20,155 nt of DNA from Purshia tridentata (Eukaryota; Streptophyta; Magnoliopsida; Rosales; Rosaceae). The stretch spans positions 1-20,155 of the forward strand of contig QANT01000962.1 of assembly GCA_003254885.1 (NCBI GenBank), in the 5' to 3' direction. Positions 10,613 to 18,474 of this stretch are shown piece after piece. The stretch's first letter is position 1; each line of letters begins with the position of its first letter. The notes beneath the pieces are model-generated. The model was not told where the DNA came from and did no database searches. It saw only the letters and a program-made list of their open reading frames with translations. Both the position numbers and the translations under genes were made by a program.

Positions 10613-11310
10613 TTTTAGTGAAGTTGGTCCTAGTGCGTCTTACAATAAGACTAATTTTGTCAAGGCAAAATATGACCATGGCAACAAGAAATGTCTAGGT
10701 TTCATTGATAGTGGTCTAGATGCATCTCAATCTAATTCAAGTCATGTTCCGGCAAGTGTCACACTTAAAATTGATTCCCCTTCACTTTGAAAACCAAGGT
10801 TCATCCCAATTTATCATCATTTAATGTCAAGGGTCACATTAGACCAAAATGCAACAAACTCAGGTTGAGAAAAATACTTCACTTCAAGATCAAATTGATC
10901 ACCTTCTCATAGAGATAACCACAATTGCCAAGCTTGGTACCACAATGCCCAAAGAAATCCCAAGTTCAAAACAAAAATTGGTTGAGAAAAGCGCCACCAA
11001 ATGTTTGGTTGCTTTGACTACCTGTGACAAACCAGTGTGTTATCGAAATGACAAACTTGTGAGTGGAAAACCAAGAGAAGCCTAGATGGATGAGATGCAT
11101 TTATGATGGTGATGGGATCTTAGGTCCAATAGTTTAGCTAGTGAAGACTAGGAAGCAAATGTCCAATGAAATAACACGTGTGTTATGTGTCCATTGTTGA
11201 TCTTGTGGAGAGTGGTACTCTTACTTTGAAATTTGTTCGTTTCGATAAAAAATTGGCAAATATTGTTACCAAGGCTTTGGAACCTCCAATTATTGATTCA
11301 TCTTTCAATT
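10613..11310 (+). pseudogene. Sirevirus-like gag tail joined to RNase H remnant
   Basis: After the TTTTA duplication the gag frame resumes in phase with 7217-7620 (from GLGF into SEVGPSASYNKT, 10617 on). A second knuckle-like block with GHIRPKC follows near 10830-10850. A short frame at 10849-11085 has no recognised domain. At about 11195-11292 one frame reads DLVESGTLTLKFV and then LANIVTKAL (11253-11279). This matches the C-terminal end of copia RNase H, where the usual motif is LADIFTKPL. Protease, integrase and reverse transcriptase, which should lie between, are absent, so at least about 3 kb was deleted. Stops separate every piece. This is a remnant, not a gene. Confidence 0.65.
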
Positions 11311-12521
11311 AAATGTGTTTCATTGTCATTTTATTTTCTTTCTTGCTGTAGTTACAATTTTCATTTTGCATAATAAAATGAAAGCTATTTAAACTATGCA
11401 CACTCACTTCACTTGATATTAAAAATGATCTTGACTTCTTAATTTTAATGTTAGTGAGTATAATCATTTTTCTTGTCAAATGTAAGCCTTGAATTCTCTT
11501 TCTCATTGAAATTTTGAAAAGTTAAGGTAAAAATGTTAAACAACTTTCAAGGATAATTTAATTGAATTTGAAATTTTGATCTCTTAGGACAATTACTCAT
11601 TTGTGTCTTTTCTTAACCTAAGACTTTCTCATTTGAACAAATAGCTCAAAATTCAAATATATATTCAAAAATTGTCAAGAGAAAAATTTGTTAAGATAAT
11701 TTAATGTTCAAAGAAGTGTGACCAAAGGAGTCATGACCATAGAGAGTGACAAGGGCTTTTATGAAGTTCTAGGGTAAAGAGTCACAAAAGTAGACCAAAT
11801 CATTGCACTATACAAGGAGTGTGCTCAAAGGAAAAATTATCTTCAAAGTGTTTTTGTCCTGAGTTGAAAACTTATGTTTTAAGGTTTAATCTCAAATTAG
11901 AAATTATCTTAAGAGATTAGTTTCCAATCTCATTGTATTGAAGAAGCTTGTTTTAACAACAAGGACTTTCATTGACATTGTTTTCTCTTAGGAAGAGATG
12001 TGATTGCTTGCAATAACCCCCTTATCCAAAATATTCTCACTTGAGTGCAAAATCTTGTAATTTCCCATTTTTATTATCAGCTAGATTGTGGTACATTTGT
12101 TTTAGATCTTCTTTTGTGTAAATGCCTTGCATTTCATTCCATCAAGTATGATACATTTTGCACATGATTTGAAATTTAATAAGATTTTGAAGCACAAATG
12201 ATTGTAAGTGATTCTTTTGATTCCTAATATCTATATTTCTAACAAATTGTTTCTCTAAAATATACTATTGATTCATTGTGATGATTTTTTTTTTAAATAC
12301 TCTCTAGCAGATCATCTTCCTGGTGCCTTATTTGTTTAAGTTTGAGTGAAGTGATCTAGTGTCTTTCTAAGCCATGTGTCAAAGTGTGTTTTGTTTGACT
12401 TCTTTACGCCTAGTCATACGAAGTATCTTGTGTTTGACTGAGGATTATCTTTCAGGTTAGACTACTCAGTGGTATCTTTACTAGATCAAGTCAGCAGCAT
12501 TTTGTCCAATGAGAATATTTT
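11311..12521 (+). other. Sirevirus-like 3' non-coding tail, no ORF
   Basis: An AT-rich stretch between the end of pol and the PPT array. No frame longer than about 65 codons has recognisable content. It occupies the place where some Sireviruses carry an env-like gene; if one was present it is no longer readable. Confidence 0.5.
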
Positions 12522-12628
12522 TAGGGGAAGTTCAATCTTTGGGGGAGTAATCATTTAGGGGGAGCATTCACTTAAGGGGAGTTTTCATTTAAGGGAAGTC
12601 ATAATTACTAGGGAGTTTCGACTTAATA
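12522..12628 (+). repeat. Array of six PPT-like motifs, period 17-19 bp
   Basis: Successive units begin TAGGGGAAG, TGGGGGAG, AGGGGGAG, AGGGGAG, AGGGAAG and GGGAG at about 12522, 12540, 12557, 12575, 12592 and 12611. Each is followed by a T-rich stretch such as TTTTCATTT. Multiple polypurine tracts upstream of the 3' LTR are a known Sirevirus feature; such tracts prime plus-strand DNA synthesis. The decay in G-run length toward the right suggests loss of constraint. Confidence 0.7.
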
Positions 12629-13008
12629 CTTTGGAAAATTCGGCAAATATACCTTGCTATGCCTTGCATATGTATTAATCTTTTGTATTCTCTTCAATTT
12701 TGTATCAAATTGTGAAGCATAAATCTTTGGAACATAATCTTACATGTATGCTAGATGTGTTGTTTTACGGATGATCCCTTCTCAAATAATACCACTTTCC
12801 ATGGCTTTTTGGATTGAACCGTATATGTGCCCTCTCTTGTAATTTTAATCATTGGCCGATTTCACCTTTACCTTTCACAAGGCCTATGTATTGAAATAGG
12901 TTGTTATGGCTGAGTATGTCATTCTCTTTGGCCCATTTGTGTTTTATCTATCAAACCATTCTAGCCCAATTTCATGTTCACTACTTATTGCTCTTTGGGA
13001 GAGCTTTT
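12629..13008. other. Unassigned stretch between PPT array and Tork-like LTR
   Basis: About 380 bp of AT-rich DNA with short ORFs only (63-73 codons, overlapping, no known motif). It may be more of the Sirevirus-like 3' region. The expected 3' LTR start (TGAGACCCTG as at 5658) is not found here. Confidence 0.4.
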
Positions 13009-13150
13009 TGTTGTATTTTCGCTCCCATTTGGAGGTGTTTCAAAGCTATAGAAGTATCTTTGGAGGTTTGGTTGAAGTTAGGAAAGTTGTAGGAGGTTCG
13101 TATTCAAGTAGAGCAACCAAAAGATGAAGAATTTCAAAGAAAAGCTCTAG

Positions 13151-13254
13151 AGGACCGGTCCTATGGCCATGGGATCGGTCCTCCAGGGGGGTTGCATGTT
13201 TTTTGGGGTTCCAGGCTACTAGAGAACTGGTCCTCTAGGTAGAGGACCGGTCCT
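13151..13254 (+). repeat. Palindrome cluster in 5' LTR
   Basis: AGGACCGGTCCT, a perfect 12-bp palindrome, occurs at 13151-13162 and 13243-13254. Degenerate copies lie between them (ATCGGTCCTCC near 13174, AACTGGTCCTCT near 13225). The palindrome ATGGCCAT is at 13163-13170. They sit upstream of the TATA-like site, in U3, where copia elements keep regulatory repeats. Confidence 0.8.
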
Positions 13255-13360
13255 ACATGTGGTCCCCCAGATTTTTGTGGTCCTCCAGATTTTTTTCCTA
13301 GTTTTAGAGGGTTTTAGGCTTCTTTCTTCAATTGGGTTTGTTTTCTAAAGGCCTATTGTG

Positions 13361-13367
13361 TATAATT
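13361..13367 (+). promoter_or_regulatory. TATA-like site, 5' LTR
   Basis: TATAATT at the place where the 3' LTR has TATAAATAG (15967-15975). Flanking sequence matches in both LTRs, so this is the likely core promoter, weakened here by substitution. Confidence 0.55.
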
Positions 13368-13796
13368 AGGACCTTTAGGCCCTAGAAACCTAAGAAAGAA
13401 TGAGATGGACTCTGAATTTAGAGAGTTAGTTTTGAGAGTTCTTGGGAGGCACACAATCTAGGTGGTGAGATCAAGATTAGGTCATTAATATTGGGTGAGA
13501 GAACTAGGGTTCTTGGTAAACACATTGAGAGATGGTGTACAAAGGATTTGGGGATTGGGTTATGTGATTTAGTCCAATTGTAATCTTGTACTTGTTTATT
13601 CTCATAGTGAAGAACGAAGATCTCTCCCGGGGACGTAGGCAGGATTTTGTCGAATCTCGTAAAATCTCGATGTGCTTGCTTGTCTGTTCATCTGTCTTCT
13701 TGGCTTTGATTAATTTATTTTATTCTTCATCGAATTTATTACTTGTTGCGTGACGGTGAGAGTTTGGATTTAATTCCCAAACAATTATTCAACAAT

Positions 13797-13814
13797 TGGT
13801 ATCAGAGCTCCAGG
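13797..13814 (+). other. Primer binding site (initiator Met-tRNA)
   Basis: TTGGTATCAGAGCTCCAGG begins at the preceding T; the core TGGTATCAGAGC is the exact complement of the initiator Met-tRNA 3' end used by plant copia elements. It starts about two bases after the LTR's closing CA (13793-13794). Confidence 0.9.
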
Positions 13815-13855
13815 CTCAAGGGCTTTTCGTGTTTATTGATCGAGGATCATTTGTC

Positions 13856-15195
13856 ATGATAGCGGGAAGTAGTAGTGTTTCATTTTTTAAGGTAGAGCAA
13901 TTTGATGGAAGAGGAAACTTTACTCTATGGCAAAAAAGAGTGAAGGATGTTCTAGTCTCACAAGGGTTGACACACGCCTTGATTGGAAAGGAGAAAGGGA
14001 AGCCAGCAAAGATGGTAGATGATGATTGAGAAGACTTGGAGAGCAAGTGTGTGAGCACAATTCGGCTTTATATTGCTAATAATATTATCAATAACATAGA
14101 TGAAGATTCTACCTCAGAATTGTGGAAGAAATTGGAGAAGCTTTATTTGGCTCAGAAGACTATGGCCACAAAGTTGAATCTGAAGCGAGACTTATATAAA
14201 CTAAAGATGGAGGCGAGTGCAAATCTCATAGATCATATGAACGTGTTCAAAAGACTGCTGAATCAACTTGAAGTAGTTGGTGTAAAGATTGGGGAAGAAG
14301 ATTGGGCCCTCTTACTTTTTACCTTACTTCTTGATACATATGACGACATAGTGGATATATTCTTGTATGGTAAAGATACATTGAATATTGAGGAGGTCGA
14401 GTCAACTCTCTTCTAGTGAAAGGAGAAATAAAGTTGAGGATAAAGACTACTTGTTTGTTGCTCATGGTCAAAGAGGAAGGCAAACAGCCAAGAGTTCTAG
14501 TGATAGCAAGGCTAGATCAAAGGGCAGTGGTAAGGGTCGACAGTGGTACAAGTGTAAAGAGTGGGGACACATAAAGAAGGATTGTCCGACTTGGAATAAG
14601 AAGGACGATGATGGTTTTACAGCAGTAGTGAGTTGTGATTTTTCTGGAGAACTTCTCACAATCTTTAGAGGTAACACTTCATCTCAAGGTGAATAGATAT
14701 TGGATTCGGGTTCTACTCACCAATATGTTCTAGCAAGGAATATTTTGAAGAGTTTCAAGAATCAAAGAGAGGATCTTTCTCTTTGCCTGACGGGTCCAAG
14801 GTTGACATCATGGGGATTGGAACAGTAAAGATCAAGATATTCAATAGGGTGGAGTTGCTTATGTCCCAAAGTTACAACGAAATATGATATCCTTGAGTAG
14901 ATTGGATTCCAAGGGCTACAAAATTTTGATAGCAAGTGGAGTCTTGAAAATTACTCGTGGAAGCATGGTCCTAATGAAGGGAGAGAAGTGTGGTGGTCTA
15001 TATTGTTTGATAGGAACTCAAACCTCAATGGTTGGTTGGAAACAGAATGCACAAAAAATCAAGCGCTTGAGGAAGGTCTCGTTTGCGGGTGCAGCAGAGA
15101 CAGTGACATGTTTCCAAGGTTCAAACGGTGGTGAGAAAGGAAATTCTGCTAGTGAAGGGGGTGAATCGAGGTCCTTCTTTGGTGCTAACCGGTAA
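13856..15195 (+). pseudogene. Tork-like gag-protease-pre-integrase pseudogene
   Basis: The start is ATG 13856, 42 bp after the primer binding site, in the frame that gives the copia gag opening FDGRGNFTLWQKRVKDVL. An in-frame TGA (14027-14029) stands where relatives have tryptophan; the frame continues to 14416 with gag blocks (LWKKLEKLYLAQ, DHMNVFKRLLNQL). A frameshift near 14410 moves it to the frame used by 14418-14693. The zinc knuckle there reads W-x2-C-x4-H-x4-C (14544-14585), so the first cysteine is tryptophan. A second Trp-to-stop change, TAG at 14694-14696, comes just before the protease motif ILDSGST with its catalytic Asp in DSG. After another shift, 14884-15030 reads as gag-pre-integrase (MISLSRLDSKGYK, LKITRGSMVLMKG). 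Similarity fades by about 15195. The product is not functional. Confidence 0.85.
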
Positions 15196-15340
15196 TTGGT
15201 TACACGAAGTAACTTCACATAGGTATTAGCCGTGCGAATCAAAGGAGGACCAAAGTTGCTTGATTTAGGTTATGTGTAGTTGGTACAAGGTAAGGTCAAT
15301 GGTATTCTTTGATGCAAGGTAATTTGCATGGTATGATCAC
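15196..15340 (+). other. Remnant between deleted pol and PPT
   Basis: About 145 bp with no readable frame. The deletion that removed integrase, reverse transcriptase and RNase H must end in or near this stretch. No short direct repeat marking the deletion could be fixed by eye. Confidence 0.5.
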
Positions 15341-15352
15341 CAAGGTGGATAT
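15341..15352 (+). other. Polypurine tract of Tork-like element
   Basis: CAAGGTGGATAT directly before the TGTTG that opens the 3' LTR. In relatives the tract is AAGTGGGAGAT or similar; here a T interrupts the purine run. It would prime plus-strand synthesis. Confidence 0.75.
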
Positions 15353-15494
15353 TGTTGTGTTTTGGCTCTCATTCGGAGGTGTTTCAAGGCCATGGAATTG
15401 TCCTTGGAGGTTTGGTTGAAGTTAGGAAGGTTGTAGGAGGTTAGTGTTCAGGTAGAGCAACCAAAAAATGAAGAATTTCGAAGAAAAGCCCCAG

Positions 15495-15578
15495 AGGACC
15501 GGTCCTATGGCCATGGGATCGGTCCTGCAGAAGTGTCGCATGCTTTTTGGGGTTCTAGGCTACTGGAGGACCGGTCCT
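15495..15578 (+). repeat. Palindrome cluster in 3' LTR
   Basis: AGGACCGGTCCT at 15495-15506 and 15567-15578, with ATCGGTCCTGC between. The pair is 72 bp apart, against 92 bp in the 5' LTR. The difference is one AGAGAACTGGTCCTCTAGGT-like unit present only in the 5' copy. Confidence 0.8.
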
Positions 15579-15622
15579 ACACGTGGTCCTCCGTGCTTTT
15601 TCCTAGTTTTAGGTGATTTTAG

Positions 15623-15937
15623 AGACGACTTATCCTTTATTCGAAATTCATTATAATAATAATATTTAATAATATAATATTATTATTATATTATATATAA
15701 ATTATAAATTTATAAAAAAAATTAAAATTATATTATATATTATTTAAAATTAAAACTTCTTATAATATAATACATATTTAATATAATTTAATATACAATA
15801 CATATTTACATATATTTATTTTGTTGATTTAATATTTATATAATTAAATATATAAATATAATTATTTTATTTATTATTTTTACATAACATATTTTTACAA
15901 TACAAATACACAAAAGTTTGACCCCTCCCTCTAATTT
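15623..15937. repeat. AT-rich insertion in the 3' LTR
   Basis: About 315 bp separate TTTTAG and TTGGGTTTG, which in the 5' LTR are only 14 bases apart. The core (about 15650-15900) is almost pure A and T, with many TATAATA and ATATTTA strings. No clear terminal inverted repeat or target duplication is seen, so it may be a decayed MITE, an expanded AT microsatellite or filler DNA. Confidence 0.65.
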
Positions 15938-15966
15938 TTGGGTTTGTTTTCTAAATGCTTATTGTG

Positions 15967-15975
15967 TATAAATAG
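15967..15975 (+). promoter_or_regulatory. TATA box, 3' LTR
   Basis: TATAAATAG, a textbook plant TATA box, about 615 bp into the LTR and followed by the same leader-like sequence as in the 5' LTR. It points rightward into the minus-strand element at 16368, so any transcript would be antisense to that element. Confidence 0.55.
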
Positions 15976-17440
15976 GACCTTTAAGCCCTAGAAACCTAAG
16001 AGAGAACGAGATAGACTCTGAATTTAGAGAGCTAGTCTTAAGAGTTTTTGGGAGGCATACAATCTAGGTGGATTAGATAATTAATCTTGGGTTCTTGGTA
16101 AACACATTGAGAGAGGGTGTACAAGGGATTTGGTGATTGGGTTATGTGATTTAGTCCAATTGTAATCTTGTACTTGTTTATTCTCATAGTGAAGAATGAA
16201 GATCTCTCTCGGGGATGTAGGCAGGATTTTGCCGAACCTCGTAAAATCTCGGTGTGATTGTGTGTGCTTGTTTATTTGTTTATCTGTTTATCTTCTTCTT
16301 GGCTTTGATTATTATTTTCTTCTTCATCGAATTTATTACTTGTTGCGTGATGGTGGGAGTTTGGATTTGAAGTTTGGTACAAAGTGCTTTAACACCCTAA
16401 AGCACCTACGTAAAACAACGATCACTGATCGGACCCAATTTTAAAACTATTTGACAAGACTGAACCAATCAAACACACTCAAGTCTGTATGACAGCTGCA
16501 CAGCCCATGAAACACAATCAGCAAGCTATTCAAGTATATATGTGAGGAGTGACAACCTAGGCACTCAAGGATCCATCAAGGTAGGCATCCCAGTGCTAGC
16601 CACAACTAAAGTGAGATGTGAGATGCTAGATTATATTCAGTTCATCAGATACAACATAATCAATCATAAGTCATGGTATGATGCCAAATGCCAATAAAAT
16701 AAACACTAGATATATAAGACCCAAATAAACTCAGCAACACAAAGAGGAGACACACAAGTTGTTCACCCAGAAAACCCTCAAGGGTTAAAAAACTGCGGGT
16801 CTTATCCGCTGACCAGGCAATCCAATATGTTGAGGTTCAATACAAAGTCTATATCAACACACAGGCTCATTTACTAACTCTAAAGCTAAGTAGCAGCTAG
16901 CATACCCACTTTGTGCAACCATCAACCAAGCAGCCGAGAGTCATTTACTTTGTTGGTAGCTCTATCCTCTAGCTCATCAACATGTAGTACCCCATTTTCA
17001 GCTTGCTTATGGATCTTCAAGATATGGAAGTGATATGCAATATTTTGGGTTAGCAAGATCAACTCCTTCAACCAAACAAGATTTGAAAAAGCCAATATAA
17101 ACCCAAATCTAAAAACTAGAGTGATGTGTTTATGCTTTTTGAAGAAATATGAAACCCATACACAAAACCCATTTAGTTTTTAGATAAAACAATTCAAGAG
17201 ATGAACACAAGAAAATTTTCAAAGAAAAACTTTCAACTCTTGAAAATTAAAATACCCATTTGGTCACCCCAAAACCTCAGCTCAAGGGCTGCTCAAAACA
17301 TACCAAAAATGTGAGAGACAAAAAGAATGAAGGGCTGCCCGTACCTTGTAGCAGCAGCCACACACGCACACCCACACCGTTCCACATGGCAGCCAATAAT
17401 AGGATCAAGTCCTAACAAACTTTCAGGACAGCTCATAGCC

Positions 17441-17736
17441 TGTAACGACCCGTACTCCGTAAGGTAAAAATTTTTAATTTTTAACATGGTTTTGGGGCCA
17501 AAAGTTGACTTTGGATTTGGATGAGATTGGATGTTTGACTTTGGGTCCATTAGGAAGGCCTCGAGCTTACGAGTTTATAGACATGCGGCATGTCCCGTTT
17601 GGAGGGACGGTTTGAAAATTTTGTACGTGGCAAAGGACCCAAAAGTTGACTTTTTGAATTATAGGGCCCTTGGAGTGGACTTTGACATGGTTAAGTAGAG
17701 CACGACTCCACGAGTTCGTAGACACGAAGTATGCGT
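17441..17736 (+). mobile_element. 5' fragment of a gypsy-type LTR related to LTRs A and B
   Basis: It opens TGTAACGACCCGTAC, like the TGTAACACCCCG start of LTRs A and B. It shares the core CACGAGTTCGTAGACACG (here 17709-17726; LTR A 215-232) and has four TTGAC motifs at 17505, 17535, 17646 and 17682. A weaker second copy of the core lies near 17567-17605. No closing GGGTCGTTACA-type end or target duplication is seen, so it is a truncated piece. The right boundary is approximate. Confidence 0.6.
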
Positions 17737-17774
17737 CAGTGACCCACATAAAAGACTCTCACGTGGGATCACTG
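17737..17774. repeat. Imperfect inverted repeat (hairpin)
   Basis: CAGTGACCCAC (17737-17747) and GTGGGATCACTG (17763-17774) pair with one bulged base across a 15-base loop. It lies at or beside the right boundary of the gypsy-type fragment. Confidence 0.6.
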
Positions 17775-18014
17775 AATATTCACAAGAAATTATGTGCAGT
17801 TCCCGTGCCAGAAAAGTGTAGTGTATGATATGTCATAGACCAGTCAAAATATGCACTACTCTGTGAAAAACTGATGTTACGTGAAATGCATGATATGGGT
17901 ATTACCTTAGGCATGAGGGATGTAGGACCAGCTGTGTAGACTTCATTGCACACTCAAATGTTCCTAACTTAGTCTAGAGCTTGTGTGAGATTCAAATCTA
18001 AAATAATTACAAGC

Positions 18015-18088
18015 TGTTTTGTCAAGGAAATTGCCAATACAAAACTTGAAACTAACAATCTCCCCCTTTGGCTTTCCTTGACAAAACA
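18015..18088. repeat. Perfect 16-bp inverted repeat spanning PPT and LTR start
   Basis: TGTTTTGTCAAGGAAA (18015-18030) is the exact reverse complement of TTTCCTTGACAAAACA (18073-18088). The 42-bp loop holds the PPT (18058-18069) and the first bases of the LTR. In the element's minus-sense RNA this would fold with the PPT in the loop. Confidence 0.85.
18058..18069 (-). other. Polypurine tract of minus-strand element
   Basis: Minus-strand AAAGGGGGAGAT directly before TGTTAG of the LTR. This is the standard Sirevirus-type plus-strand primer site. Confidence 0.85.
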
Positions 18089-18200
18089 CCAACCCAATAA
18101 CCTCACATACCACTCAACACTCAAAGACCCAATCTCCCCATAGTTAGAGTGATACCTCCACCTGCAAGGAAAATCATACCAACACAAGATATCCAATTTT

Positions 18201-18470
18201 CTCCCCCTTTTTGTCATGGAAAGACAAAAGGAAAAAATATGAAGTAAAAAAAAATATGTGCAATAGACAAGATAGGCAAAACAGTAAATTGCAAGGGAAC
18301 ATTCAAGGGGCACAAGTTTAACATCAATTACAATAGGGGAAGAACATGAGAAAAAATTCAGTAATCAAAAAGTAAACTCCCCCTAAGCAAAAATTGTGAA
18401 TAAACTGGAGCCTTTAAACAAATCAAACTCCCCCTAAAACCTAGAGTTGCCTAAGACACAAACTCCCCCT
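18201..18470 (-). repeat. Upstream multiple PPT motifs
   Basis: GGGGGAG on the minus strand recurs at about 18201-18213 (AAAAAGGGGGAG), 18377-18384, 18428-18435 and 18463-18470, all between the ORF stop and the terminal PPT. The last lies five bases after the stop codon. Such multiple PPTs are known from Sireviruses. The stretch has no other gene. Confidence 0.75.
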
Positions 18471-18474
18471 AAAC

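Larger units (their letters stand above)
5658..12628 (+). mobile_element. Degenerate Sirevirus-like copia element, interrupted and internally deleted
   Basis: In order: a probable 5' LTR (5658-6161), a Met-tRNA primer binding site (6164), a broken gag with zinc knuckle and coiled-coil region (6236-7625 and 10613 onward), the end of RNase H (about 11195-11292), a long non-coding tail, and repeated PPT-like motifs (12522-12628). Protease, integrase and most of reverse transcriptase are missing. A large gag with coiled coil followed by multiple PPT copies is typical of the Sirevirus (SIRE/Maximus) lineage. Solo LTR B (7626-10612) sits inside gag. No 3' LTR is visible; it may lie right of the window, beyond the nested elements that begin at 13009. 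Confidence 0.7.
13009..13794 (+). repeat. 5' LTR of Tork-like element
   Basis: A 786-bp LTR from TGTTGTATTTTCGCTC to TATTCAACA, placed by comparison with 15353-16367 and by the primer binding site two bases later. It contains two AGGACCGGTCCT palindromes (13151 and 13243), a TATA-like site at 13361, and near its end the plant-copia string GGGGACGTAGGCAGGATTTT. Confidence 0.85.
13009..16367 (+). mobile_element. Tork/Tnt1-type copia element, internally deleted, 3' end cut
   Basis: In order: 5' LTR (13009-13794), primer binding site (13797), gag with zinc knuckle, start of protease with DSG, gag-pre-integrase piece, PPT (15341-15352) and 3' LTR (15353-16367). The internal region is only about 1.56 kb, against roughly 4 kb in complete relatives; integrase, reverse transcriptase and RNase H are gone. 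The two LTRs are clearly related but carry many substitutions, one 20-bp repeat-unit difference and one AT-rich insertion, so the insertion is old. The gag blocks, the GACGTAGGCAGGATTTT string near the LTR end and the AAGGTGGATATTGTTG junction fit the Tnt1/Tork group. Confidence 0.85.
15353..16367 (+). repeat. 3' LTR of Tork-like element, last 23 bp missing
   Basis: It matches 13009-13771 from TGTTGTGTTTTGGCTC to TTTGGATTT, with a 315-bp AT-rich insertion (15623-15937) and one fewer palindrome-bearing 20-bp unit. It stops at TTTGGATTT; the segment equal to 13772-13794 of the 5' LTR is absent and the next bases (TGAAGTTTGG) belong to another element. The TATA box is well kept here (TATAAATAG, 15967-15975). 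Confidence 0.85.
16368..18057 (-). repeat. 3' LTR of minus-strand Sirevirus-like element
   Basis: The start at 18057 (TGTTAG on the minus strand) is firm because the PPT adjoins it. The end at 16368 is inferred from the junction with the Tork-like LTR and a TG/CA dinucleotide there. The 1690 bp include a gypsy-type LTR fragment from 17441. It has no coding content; the 114-codon frame crossing the PPT is a shadow. No second LTR is in the window for comparison. Confidence 0.55.

Noticed and set aside
12901..13127. Overlapping 63- and 73-codon ORFs
   Set aside because: They cross the start of the Tork-like LTR at 13009, so they cannot be ancestral genes; no domains seen.
17969..18313. 114-codon minus-strand ORF
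   Set aside because: It runs across the PPT and the LTR start, contains the PPT-rich non-coding tail and shows no domain. Chance frame.
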